Shown here piece after piece: positions 7,817-15,028 of a stretch of DNA of 64,000 nt (positions within the stretch are counted from its first letter, which is position 1; every line of letters starts with the position of its first letter). Source of the DNA: Actinorhabdospora filicis (lineage in GTDB: Bacteria > Actinomycetota > Actinomycetes > Mycobacteriales > Micromonosporaceae); NCBI RefSeq assembly GCF_030269765.1, contig NZ_BSTX01000002.1, forward strand, positions 715,379 to 779,378, in the 5' to 3' direction. The notes under the pieces were generated by a model that did no database searches, was not told where the DNA came from, and saw only the letters and a list, made by a program, of their open reading frames with translations. A program made the translations under genes and the position numbers.

Positions 7817-8829
7817 GCCCCGACCGCGCACCCGCCGGCGGCCTGCCCGTCCCGGTGGCCGTCCTGGGCACTGGAATTCACCTGCCGCCCCGCGTGGTCG
7901 GCAACCGGGAGCTGACCGAGAGCCTGGACACCACCGCCGAGTGGATCGTCTCGCGCACCGGGATCCGCGAACGCCGCTGGCTGGAGCCGGAACTGGCCAC
8001 CTCGGACATGTGCGTCCCGGCCGCCGAAGCGGCCCTGGCCGCCGCCGGGCGGTCCGCTCTGGACGTCGACGCGATCATCGTGTCCACCTACACCTATGAC
8101 CAGCCGCTCCCGTCGACGGCGCTCATCGTCAAGGACCGGCTCGGCGCGGCCGGCGCGCTCCCACTCGACCTCACCCAGGCCGCATGCGTCGGCGGCCTCC
8201 AGGCCGTCCTGCTCGCCGCGCACCTGCTGCAGAACCCGGCCACCGGCACCGTCCTGGTCGTGGCCGCCGACTGCGCGTCCCGGGTGACCGACCCCGCCGA
8301 CCGGACCACCAGGATCTTCTTCGGCGACGCCGCGGCCGCCGTCGTCCTCGGCCGCGCCACCGACGGCGGGCTGCTGGCCCATCACCACGGCTCCCAGCTG
8401 TCCTACGACGTGGAGATCGCCGCGGGCGGCTCCCGCCTGCCCGTCAGCGCCGAGACCCTGGCCGCCGGACGCCACTATGTGCACATGGACGGCCGCGCCG
8501 TCTGGAAGTCGGCGACGGTCAACCTGCCCGACAGCATCACCACCGCCGCCGCCCGGGCCGGTCTCACCCCGTCGCAGATCGACCACTACTTCCTGCACCA
8601 GGCCAACCTGAACATCCTCACCGAGGCACTGGCCACCCTCGGCGTACCGCCCGAGAGAGCGCCCATCACCCTCGACCGGCTCGGCAACACCGGCGGCGCG
8701 GGGATGCTCACCGCCTTGCACGAGGTCGCCGGCGCCGGGCGGCTCAGACCCGGCCAGGCCTACGCGATGGCCGCGATCGGCGCCGGGTTCCAGTGGGGCA
8801 CCCTGATCTTCCGCCATCCCGGCCGGTAG
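7813..8829 (+). CDS. FabH-like beta-ketoacyl-ACP synthase III
   Basis: A 338-residue KASIII-fold enzyme with the full Cys-His-Asn triad: Cys in TQAACVGG (about residue 120), His in YFLHQAN (about 260) and Asn in LGNTGGAG (about 292). The FabH hallmark W-x-x-SRTGIRERR lies near residue 45. Such enzymes condense or transfer acyl-CoA or acyl-ACP units and often start fatty acid or secondary metabolite synthesis. It overlaps the acyltransferase-E1 stop by four bases, so the two are coupled. A lone FabH-like gene in this setting, without acyl carrier protein, suggests a dedicated role in making the substrate or product of its partner rather than housekeeping fatty acid synthesis. Confidence 0.88.
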   Translation: MSPDRAPAGGLPVPVAVLGTGIHLPPRVVGNRELTESLDTTAEWIVSRTGIRERRWLEPELATSDMCVPAAEAALAAAGRSALDVDAIIVSTYTYDQPLPSTALIVKDRLGAAGALPLDLTQAACVGGLQAVLLAAHLLQNPATGTVLVVAADCASRVTDPADRTTRIFFGDAAAAVVLGRATDGGLLAHHHGSQLSYDVEIAAGGSRLPVSAETLAAGRHYVHMDGRAVWKSATVNLPDSITTAAARAGLTPSQIDHYFLHQANLNILTEALATLGVPPERAPITLDRLGNTGGAGMLTALHEVAGAGRLRPGQAYAMAAIGAGFQWGTLIFRHPGR

Positions 8830-8847
8830 CGTCCGGCCGCAGTGGGC

Positions 8848-8870
8848 GCGGCCCCCGGGCATGGGGCCGC
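8848..8870. terminator. Hairpin terminator after the ketosynthase
   Basis: GCGGCCCC (8848-8855) pairs with GGGGCCGC (8863-8870) across a seven-base loop, between the convergent ketosynthase and LuxR genes. Confidence 0.65.
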
Positions 8871-8901
8871 GTTCGCCCGCGACGACCAAGCGACGCGCCG
8901 G

Positions 8902-8995
8902 ACGTCATGGACGGGCCAGACCGAGCTCCGCCAGCGCGTCCGCCCCGGACGTCACGGACGGGCCAGACCGAGCTCCGCCAGCGCGTCCGCCCCGG
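8902..8995. repeat. Tandem 47-bp duplication at the 3' end of the LuxR-ATPase gene
   Basis: Bases 8902-8948 and 8949-8995 are identical except for one base (T at 8908, C at 8955). The unit holds the last codons and the stop of the minus-strand LuxR gene, so the outer copy is a non-coding duplicate of its C-terminus. It looks like a recent slippage or unequal-exchange product. Confidence 0.85.
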
Positions 8996-11708
8996 CCGCC
9001 GCATGCTCGCCACCGGCCAGGACGAGCGTGCGCGCCCGCTGGTAGCCGCACCCGGCCGCCTCGAACGACGCCGCGGCGGCCAGCAGCCCGTCCCGGTCAC
9101 CGTCGAGCAGCGCCCGAGCCCGGTCCAGCAGCGCTTCGGCGACCGGATTCCCGGCCACGATCGCCCGCGCGGCACCGATCCGGTCGGATGCCTCGGGGTG
9201 TCCGGTGAGCACCGACGCCTCGGCCCGCAAAGCGACGTACCAGTGCTGCCAGACCCAGATGGCCCACTCGCCCATCTCACCGGGCTCGGCCCGCAGACCG
9301 GGCAGAGCCAGGTCGGCGTGCCCGTGGTGGAGCCGCACGATCGCGTCGAAGACCGCGCTGAAGCCCGCGCCCTGCTCCGGTGCCATGGCGGCCACGATGG
9401 ACAGCCACTCGGCCCTCGCGCCGTCGTCGCCGCGCAGGCCGTGGACCATCGCCACGGCGGCGGCCGCGGTGGCCAGGTCGGGCGCGGGCAGGCTCCCGGT
9501 GCGCTCCCAGGCGTCGCGGAAGCGCCCGCTGCCGGTGAGCACGTCGGCGACGTTGCCGGACAGGGCGTCGGCGACCAGGAGGCGGGAGGTGGCGAAGTCG
9601 CCGCGCTCGGCCAGCAGCGGCAGGTCGCGCAGCTGCTCGCCCCAGCGGCGGGCGGCGTGGAGGTCACCGACGCCGACGGACGTCTCGGCGGCCTCGGAGA
9701 GCGCGTTGACGCGTTCGTGCGCGCTGGCCGGGGTCACCGGCAGCGACGCGAGGAGCTCGACGCGTTTGCGGGTGGTCGCGGCGGTGGCGAAGGTGTCGCC
9801 CGCCCAGGCCTGGACGGCGGTGAGCGCGTCGAGGGCGGCGCTGAGGGCCAGGGGATCGCCGGTGCGGGTGGCCAGCTCGACGGCCTCCTCGGCCAGGGCC
9901 GTCGCCTGCGGCACGACCGCTTCATTGAGGACGCCGCACGCGGCCAGCGCGACCGCCGCCTGGGCGGCCGGATCGTCCCCGGCCAGGCCGCGCGCCTCGT
10001 CCAGCAGCCTCGCGGCCTCACCCGATGCTGGCGGTTGGGTGAAGGCGCCGGAGAACCGGTAGGTGACGGCCGCCGCGGTGGCCAGGTCCCGGGCGGTGTC
10101 CCCAGGATTGGTCGCGGCCTCGGCGGCGGCCCGGTACAGCCGGTACATCCCGTCGCCGTCCTGGCGGCACCCGGCGACCGCCGCGGCCTGCCGCAACGCC
10201 ACCCGCGTCGCCGCCGGATCGCCCGCCAGCGACGCGGCCTGCTCGTAACGCTGCTGGGACTCACCGGCCAGGTTCCGGGTGAACGTCAGCTGCGCCAGCG
10301 CGATCGCCAGGTCGTGGGCCTCGCCACGATGCCCGGGACGCTCGGCGGCCCAGCCCAGGGCCGCGCGCATGTCGTCGGCGGCCGCGTCGAAGTCACCGCG
10401 CCAGGTCCCCGACGGCCTCGCCCCGGCCAGGCCGGTGGCGACCGTCAGGGACCAGGCCAGGTGCCGGGCGCGGACGTCGTCGAGCTCACCGGATTCGGCC
10501 AGCCGCTCGCTCCCGTACTGCCGGATCGTCTCCAGGGTGCGGTAGCGGGTGCCACCGGGGGAGGGGACGAGCGTGAGCAGGCTCTGCTCGGTCAGCCGCG
10601 CCAGCGCGTCGACCACCATCGCGGTCTCCGAGGGCGCGAAACCGGCCACCCGGCGAGCGGCGTCCACGGTGAAGGGGGAGACGAAGACGGCGATGCGGCG
10701 CAGCAGCGCGCGGTCGCCCGGCTCCAGCAGCGCGTGACTCCAGTCGAGCATCGCCCGCACCGAGCGGTGCCGGTCCTCCGCCCGCGCCCCGCCGGTCAGC
10801 AGCCGCAGCTGGTCGGGCAGCACCTCGGCCAGGCCGTCGAGGCCGAGCGCGGGCAGCCGGGCGGCGGCCAGCTCGATGGCCAGCGCGACACCGTCCAGCC
10901 CCCGGCAGATCGCCGCGGCCCGCACCCGCTGCTCGGGCGCCACCGGCCACCCGACCGCCGAGGCGCGCTCCAGCAGCAGCGCCACCGCATCGGAGTCACC
11001 CTCGCCGTCCAGCGACAGCGGCCCGACCGGATGGACGCGCTCGAACGGCACCGTCAGCCTCGCCCGGCTGGTGGCCAGCACCGTCAGCCGCGGGCACGCG
11101 GCCAGCAGCCGCTCCAGGAACGGCGCCACACCGTCGCGGACGTGCTCGCAGTTGTCGAGGACCAGCAACGCGCGCCGGTCGGCCAGCGCGGCCACGACCG
11201 AGTCGTCCATGCCGCGCCCCTGCTGCTCACCGATACCCACGGCGGCGGCCACCGCGGCACCGACCATCCCCGGATCGGTGACCGGCACCAGGTCGACGAA
11301 CCACACGCCGTCCCCGAAGTCACCCGCGGCGGCCTCGGCCACCGCCAGCGCCAGCCGCGTCTTGCCCACCCCACCCGGCCCCACCGCGCTGACCTGCCGG
11401 TGCTCGCGGACCGCCGCGGTCAGCGCCGCCAGCTCCCGAGTGCGGCCGATGAACGTCGTCACCGGAGAAGGCAGCGACGGAGCCGGGACGCCACCATGCG
11501 CCGCGCGGCTCCACTCGGCGGCCAGCTGCGCCAGCCCCCGCCGGTCGGCCGCACCGAGCTTGCGCAGCAGCGAGGACACATGTGTCTCGACGGTGCGGAC
11601 GGAGATGTACAGCTGCGCGCCGATTTCGGCGTTGCTGAGGTGCTCCCCGACCAGGGTCAGCACCTCGGCCTCCCGGCGAGAGATCCCCTGAGCTTCCACG
11701 CGCACCAT
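8952..11708 (-). CDS. Large regulator: LuxR HTH plus STAND-type ATPase and helical repeats
   Basis: A 918-residue protein from ATG 11708. Unlike classic LAL regulators, the LuxR helix-turn-helix is at the N-terminus (about residues 6-62: ISRREAEVLTLVGEHLSNAEIGAQLYISVRTVETHVSSLLRKL). An NTPase follows with P-loop GPGGVGKTRLA (about 113) and Walker B ALLVLDNCEHV (about 190), then NB-ARC-like and TPR-like helical repeats. Such proteins are signal-responsive transcription factors. The first 62 codons of the longer open frame overlap the divergent VOC gene and look non-coding, so the shorter start was used. Target genes are unknown; the divergent VOC gene is a candidate. Confidence 0.82.
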   Translation of the reverse strand: MVRVEAQGISRREAEVLTLVGEHLSNAEIGAQLYISVRTVETHVSSLLRKLGAADRRGLAQLAAEWSRAAHGGVPAPSLPSPVTTFIGRTRELAALTAAVREHRQVSAVGPGGVGKTRLALAVAEAAAGDFGDGVWFVDLVPVTDPGMVGAAVAAAVGIGEQQGRGMDDSVVAALADRRALLVLDNCEHVRDGVAPFLERLLAACPRLTVLATSRARLTVPFERVHPVGPLSLDGEGDSDAVALLLERASAVGWPVAPEQRVRAAAICRGLDGVALAIELAAARLPALGLDGLAEVLPDQLRLLTGGARAEDRHRSVRAMLDWSHALLEPGDRALLRRIAVFVSPFTVDAARRVAGFAPSETAMVVDALARLTEQSLLTLVPSPGGTRYRTLETIRQYGSERLAESGELDDVRARHLAWSLTVATGLAGARPSGTWRGDFDAAADDMRAALGWAAERPGHRGEAHDLAIALAQLTFTRNLAGESQQRYEQAASLAGDPAATRVALRQAAAVAGCRQDGDGMYRLYRAAAEAATNPGDTARDLATAAAVTYRFSGAFTQPPASGEAARLLDEARGLAGDDPAAQAAVALAACGVLNEAVVPQATALAEEAVELATRTGDPLALSAALDALTAVQAWAGDTFATAATTRKRVELLASLPVTPASAHERVNALSEAAETSVGVGDLHAARRWGEQLRDLPLLAERGDFATSRLLVADALSGNVADVLTGSGRFRDAWERTGSLPAPDLATAAAAVAMVHGLRGDDGARAEWLSIVAAMAPEQGAGFSAVFDAIVRLHHGHADLALPGLRAEPGEMGEWAIWVWQHWYVALRAEASVLTGHPEASDRIGAARAIVAGNPVAEALLDRARALLDGDRDGLLAAAASFEAAGCGYQRARTLVLAGGEHAAAGADALAELGLARP

Positions 11709-11714
11709 CCTGCA

Positions 11715-11740
11715 CCACACGCACGGAGACCTACGTGTGG
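11715..11740. promoter_or_regulatory. Inverted repeat in the LuxR/VOC divergent region
   Basis: CCACACG (11715-11721) and CGTGTGG (11734-11740) form a perfect inverted repeat with a 12-base spacer just upstream of the LuxR-ATPase start, and a nearby direct repeat CTACGTG occurs at 11731-11737 and 11743-11749. A candidate operator; the binding protein is not known. Confidence 0.4.
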
Positions 11741-11835
11741 GTCTACGTGGTCGGCACGGATGTGGCCGCGTCCTGGCCGGGAGATGCTCATGTCGTGGCC
11801 AGGACGACCACGCCGACGCGACCCAGGAGCCGAAC

Positions 11836-12171
11836 ATGATCAAGACGATGCTGCACCCCGTGTCCGACCTCGCGGCGGCCAAGGCCGTGTACACCGCGCT
11901 GCTGGGCGTGGCGCCGTCGACCGACAGCTCCTACTACGTCGGCTTCGACGTCGACGGCCTCCAGATCGGCCTCGTCCTCGGCGGCGGCCCACAGGCCATG
12001 ACCTCCCCGGTCGCCTACTGGGAGGTCCCCGACATCGAGGCCAGGCTCGCCGAACTGGTCGCCGCCGGCGCGGTCGTGAAAGACCCCGTCCGCGACGTCG
12101 GCGCCGGACGCCTGGTGGCCACCGTCACCGACCCCGACGGCAACGTCCTCGGACTCCTCCAGGACCGCTGA
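11836..12171 (+). CDS. VOC (glyoxalase/bleomycin-resistance) family protein
   Basis: A 111-residue protein with one vicinal oxygen chelate module: HPVSDLAAAKAVYTALLGV at the start, GLQIGLVLGGG, a central YWEVPDIEARLAELVAAGA and DPDGNVLGLLQDR at the end. VOC proteins bind metals and small molecules as dioxygenases, isomerases or drug-binding resistance proteins. The ATG at 11836 follows AGGAG. It is divergent from the LuxR-ATPase gene. The reaction cannot be told from sequence. Confidence 0.82.
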   Translation: MIKTMLHPVSDLAAAKAVYTALLGVAPSTDSSYYVGFDVDGLQIGLVLGGGPQAMTSPVAYWEVPDIEARLAELVAAGAVVKDPVRDVGAGRLVATVTDPDGNVLGLLQDR

Positions 12172-12286
12172 GACCACACCCACGAGGAGAAGACCCGTGA
12201 AGACCACCACGCTGGGCGTAACCGACCTCGACCGCGCCGAGAAGTCCTACGCTGAGGACCAGAGGCACGCCGGTAAGGAGGACGCC

Positions 12287-12721
12287 GTGAAGTTCCGCAC
12301 CGTCGTCGAGCCGCCTGAGCCCATGCGCGGCCTGGAGGTCCCACCCGAGATCGTCGAGGCCCTCGGCGGCGGAGCCCGCCCACCGGTGACCATCACCCTC
12401 AACGGCCACACCTGGAAGAGCCGCGTGGCCATCATGCGCGGCCGCCACCTCCTGGGCCTGAGCAACGCCAACCGCACCGCCGCCGACGTCGCCATCGGCG
12501 AAGAAGTCGACGTCGAGATCGAACTCGACACCGAGCCCCGCGTGATCGCCGAACCCGAAGACCTCACCAAGGCCCTCGACGCCGACCCGGCCGCCCGCGC
12601 CGCCTGGGACCGCCTGGCCTACAGCCACAAGCGCGAGCACGTCCGCGCCATCGAGAGCGCCAAGAAGCCCGAGACCCGCCAGCGGCGCATCGACAAGGCC
12701 ATCACCACCCTGCACGGCTAA
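12287..12721 (+). CDS. DUF1905/OmdA (YdeI-like) two-domain protein
   Basis: From GTG 12287, preceded by a strong TAAGGAGG, a 144-residue protein reads as a DUF1905 beta-barrel (KFRTVVEPP...ITLNGHTWKSRVAIMRGRHLLGLSNANR) followed by an OmdA-type helical tail (AWDRLAYSHKREHVRAIESAKKPETRQRRIDKAI). YdeI/OmdA proteins are linked with bacteriocin and antimicrobial peptide protection. The frame is open upstream to a second Shine-Dalgarno/GTG at 12197; those 30 codons (MKTTTLGVTDLDRAEKSYAE) look like the first strand of a VOC domain, probably a remnant of a second VOC gene. From 12722 to 12904 there is only C- and CA-rich sequence without a gene. Confidence 0.8.
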   Translation: MKFRTVVEPPEPMRGLEVPPEIVEALGGGARPPVTITLNGHTWKSRVAIMRGRHLLGLSNANRTAADVAIGEEVDVEIELDTEPRVIAEPEDLTKALDADPAARAAWDRLAYSHKREHVRAIESAKKPETRQRRIDKAITTLHG

Positions 12722-12904
12722 CCCCTCGCCACACCACCACCCGCACGGCAGCCCCACCGCCGTCCGGCCGATACCCCCTGCCCACCGGCACATCGCGGCA
12801 CCCATCGCCAACACATCGCGAGCCCATCAACCCCACCCCGCACTCTCATCACAGCACCGAGCAAGACCCACTGAACGACACACCACCTCACCACGGAGTC
12901 CCCC

Positions 12905-13363
12905 ATGGAACAGCGCATGCCCAACCCCGCCACCCTCATCCCCGACGCCGGCAAGGCCCTCTACGCCCTCGCCAAGTCCACCCGCTCCACCGGCGTCCCC
13001 GCCACCACCATGGAACTGGTCCACCTGCGCGTCAGCCAGGTCAACGGCTGCAGCCTCTGCGTCGACGCCGGAGTCAAGACCGCCAAGAAGACCGGCGAGA
13101 CCGACGAGCGCCTCCACACCGTCGCCGCCTGGCGCGAGACCCCCTACTTCACCGAACCCGAGCGCGCCGCACTCGCCCTCGCCGAGGCCGCCACCCGCCT
13201 CGCCGACCGCCCCGACCCGGTCCCCGACGACGTCTGGGCGGCCGCCGCCGAGCACTACACCCACGAGCAGCTGGCCGCCCTGGTCATCTGGATCGCCACC
13301 ACCAACGCCTTCAACCGCCTCAACGCCACCACCCGGCAGCTCGCCGGCTCGGTGACCTGGTAG
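12905..13363 (+). CDS. AhpD-like carboxymuconolactone decarboxylase-family protein
   Basis: A 152-residue helical protein with the AhpD core: VHLRVSQVNGCSLCVDAGVKTAKKTGETDERLHTVAAW (about residues 38-75). The C-S-L-C pair followed by a conserved His region is the redox-active disulfide motif of alkylhydroperoxidase-type proteins. The C-terminal NAFNRLNATTRQ segment is also typical of the family. It probably reduces peroxides or buffers thiol redox state in the cytoplasm. GGAG lies upstream of ATG 12905. The ABM gene follows 14 bases later, so they form an operon. Confidence 0.88.
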   Translation: MEQRMPNPATLIPDAGKALYALAKSTRSTGVPATTMELVHLRVSQVNGCSLCVDAGVKTAKKTGETDERLHTVAAWRETPYFTEPERAALALAEAATRLADRPDPVPDDVWAAAAEHYTHEQLAALVIWIATTNAFNRLNATTRQLAGSVTW

Positions 13364-13377
13364 CCGAGGAGACCCCC

Positions 13378-13668
13378 ATGACCGCCGTCCGCGTCCACCG
13401 CTACACCGTCGCCGCCGACCGGCTCGACGACCTCCTCGACCGCCGCGCCCAGGCCATCACCGGAATCCGCGCCGGATTCCCCGGCCTGACCGGGACCCGC
13501 CTGATCGGGCTCGAAGACGGCTCCTATGTCGACACCTGGACCTGGGAGTCCGCCGAGCAGATGAACGCCGCCCTCCAGGCCAGCTCGGGCAACCCGGGCG
13601 TGGCGGCCATCCTCGCCCTCACCGGCGACCACGTCGTGGCCAGCGGCGAGATCATCGCCGACATCTGA
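13378..13668 (+). CDS. Antibiotic biosynthesis monooxygenase (ABM) domain protein
   Basis: A 96-residue single ABM ferredoxin-like domain: VHRYTVAADRLDDLLDRRAQAITGIRAGFPGLTGTRL and DTWTWESAEQMNAAL. These small dimeric proteins act as cofactor-free monooxygenases, haem-degrading enzymes or small-molecule binding proteins. GAGGAG precedes ATG 13378. It follows the AhpD-like gene closely; a strong hairpin lies just after its stop. Confidence 0.75.
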   Translation: MTAVRVHRYTVAADRLDDLLDRRAQAITGIRAGFPGLTGTRLIGLEDGSYVDTWTWESAEQMNAALQASSGNPGVAAILALTGDHVVASGEIIADI

Positions 13669-13685
13669 TCCGAGGCATCACTGCC

Positions 13686-13711
13686 GGGGCCGGTCACATA
13701 CGACCGGCCCC
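13686..13711 (+). terminator. Hairpin terminator after the ABM gene
   Basis: GGGGCCGGTC (13686-13695) pairs perfectly with GACCGGCCCC (13702-13711), loop of six, 18 bases after the stop codon and before the NmrA-like gene. Confidence 0.75.
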
Positions 13712-13748
13712 AACTGTCATGGGCACGAGACCATCCTCGGAGGCACCC

Positions 13749-14396
13749 ATGAAACTCACCATCTTCGCCGCCACCGGCGGCGTCGGACGCCACCTGCTGG
13801 ACCAGGCCCTGGCCGCGGGCCACGACGTGACCGCCGCCGTCCGCAACCCCGCCAAACTGCCCGGACACCCCGGCCTGCGCGTGATCACCGCCGACCTCAC
13901 CGACCCCGACCCGGCCGCAATGCAGTCCGCGGTCGGCGGCGCCGACGCCGTCCTGTCCGTGCTCGGCCCCTCCTCCAACGCCGAGGCCGGAGTCGCCGCA
14001 CACGGCACCCGCGCCATCGCCGAGGCCATGCGCGCCACGGGCGTGCGCCGCCTCGTGGCCATCAGCGCCGCCCCCGTCGCCGGACTGACCGGCGGCCACG
14101 ACCCCGGCGACGGCCCCTTCATGCGCCACCTCATCAGCCCGCTGCTGCGCAGGTTCCTCGCCGCCCACTACGCCGACCTGGCCACCATGGAGACCCTGCT
14201 CCGGGAAAGCGACCTCGACTGGACGGTCCTGCGCCCGCCCTACCTCACCGACAAGCCCCGGCGCCCCTACCGCACCGCCATCGGACGCAACGTCCGCCGC
14301 GGCATGAGCATCTCCCGCGCCGACGTCGCCGCCCACATGCTCCAGGTCCTCGACCGGCCCGGCACCGTCCGCCAGACCGTCAGCCTCGCCTACTGA
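13749..14396 (+). CDS. NAD(P)-binding NmrA/SDR-like oxidoreductase
   Basis: A 215-residue Rossmann protein starting MKLTIFAATGGVGRHLLDQALAAGHDV; the TIFAATGGVGRHLL segment is the dinucleotide-binding loop of atypical SDRs. Later features are DAVLSVLGPSS, RRLVAISAAPV and DWTVLRPPYLTDKP, as in the flavin-reductase/NmrA-like group (BLVRB-like). GGAGGCACCC precedes ATG 13749. It likely reduces a quinone or flavin, or senses redox state. Monocistronic between two hairpins. Confidence 0.82.
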   Translation: MKLTIFAATGGVGRHLLDQALAAGHDVTAAVRNPAKLPGHPGLRVITADLTDPDPAAMQSAVGGADAVLSVLGPSSNAEAGVAAHGTRAIAEAMRATGVRRLVAISAAPVAGLTGGHDPGDGPFMRHLISPLLRRFLAAHYADLATMETLLRESDLDWTVLRPPYLTDKPRRPYRTAIGRNVRRGMSISRADVAAHMLQVLDRPGTVRQTVSLAY

Positions 14397-14409
14397 GACA
14401 CCCGCGGGC

Positions 14410-14436
14410 TAAGATATCGGCGCCAATACGCCGATA
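14410..14436 (+). promoter_or_regulatory. Promoter and hairpin/operator before the EF-hand gene
   Basis: TAAGAT (14410-14415) resembles a -10 box and overlaps an 8-bp perfect inverted repeat, TATCGGCG (14415-14422) and CGCCGATA (14429-14436). The repeat would lie at the start of the transcript, so it could be a repressor site or a 5' mRNA hairpin. Confidence 0.45.
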
Positions 14437-14455
14437 CACGCCCAATGGGGGATCA

Positions 14456-14977
14456 ATGACCGACGCGATCGCGCAGCGCCTGCGCGCCAGGTTCGAGCTG
14501 CTCGACGTAGACGGCGACGGAAGGCTCCGCCACGACGACTTCACCGCCGCCGCCGACCGCGTGGCCGCGCGCCTCGGACTCACCGCCGACGACCCCAAGA
14601 CCCGCACCCTCCACCAGGCCATGAACCGCTTCTGGGCGGGCCTGCGCGAGCACGCCGACGCCGACGGGGACGGCACCGTCACCCTCGCCGAGTACGCCGC
14701 CGTCGCCGGCGACCCGGCCGGCTTCGACGCGCACGTCGCCGACTACGCCCGCGCCATGGTCGGCGTCTGCGACCGCGACAACGACGGCGTCATCGGCCGC
14801 CAGGAGTTCCTCGACGGCCTGAACGCCCTCGGCTTCGCCCCCGACGGAGCGGCACTCCTGCACGAGAGCCTCGCCGAGCCCGACGGCTCCGTCCCCGCCG
14901 AGGCCTGGGTGCGCTCGATCCGCGCCTACTACCTCGACCCGGCCGACGCCTCGCCGAACCTGCTGCTGCACGGCTGA
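14456..14977 (+). CDS. EF-hand calcium-binding protein (CalD/calerythrin-like)
   Basis: A 173-residue cytoplasmic protein with three clear EF-hand loops: DVDGDGRLRHDDF (about 17-29), DADGDGTVTLAEY (about 67-79) and DRDNDGVIGRQEF (about 107-119); a fourth, near EPDGSVPAEAW, lacks several ligands. The size and spacing match the sarcoplasmic-type calcium-binding proteins of actinomycetes (calerythrin, CalD), which buffer or sense Ca2+. ATG 14456 follows GGGGA. A strong terminator follows. Confidence 0.9.
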   Translation: MTDAIAQRLRARFELLDVDGDGRLRHDDFTAAADRVAARLGLTADDPKTRTLHQAMNRFWAGLREHADADGDGTVTLAEYAAVAGDPAGFDAHVADYARAMVGVCDRDNDGVIGRQEFLDGLNALGFAPDGAALLHESLAEPDGSVPAEAWVRSIRAYYLDPADASPNLLLHG

Positions 14978-14982
14978 CGCGA

Positions 14983-15022
14983 CGGCCACCTGGCGGGCCG
15001 CGCTGGACCCGCCAGGTGGCCG
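14983..15022. terminator. Bidirectional terminator, 15-bp stem
   Basis: CGGCCACCTGGCGGG (14983-14997) pairs perfectly with CCCGCCAGGTGGCCG (15008-15022), loop of ten, between the convergent EF-hand and MFS genes. Confidence 0.85.
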
Positions 15023-15028
15023 TGTCGA

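Noticed and set aside
8902-8995. CRISPR-like repeat
   Set aside because: Only two head-to-tail copies without spacers; the unit is the end of a gene.
8184-12200. A 1338-codon plus-strand open frame
   Set aside because: It is Arg/Pro/Gln-rich shadow sequence antisense to the LuxR-ATPase gene and overlaps the ketosynthase; high GC removes stop codons. No domain is present.
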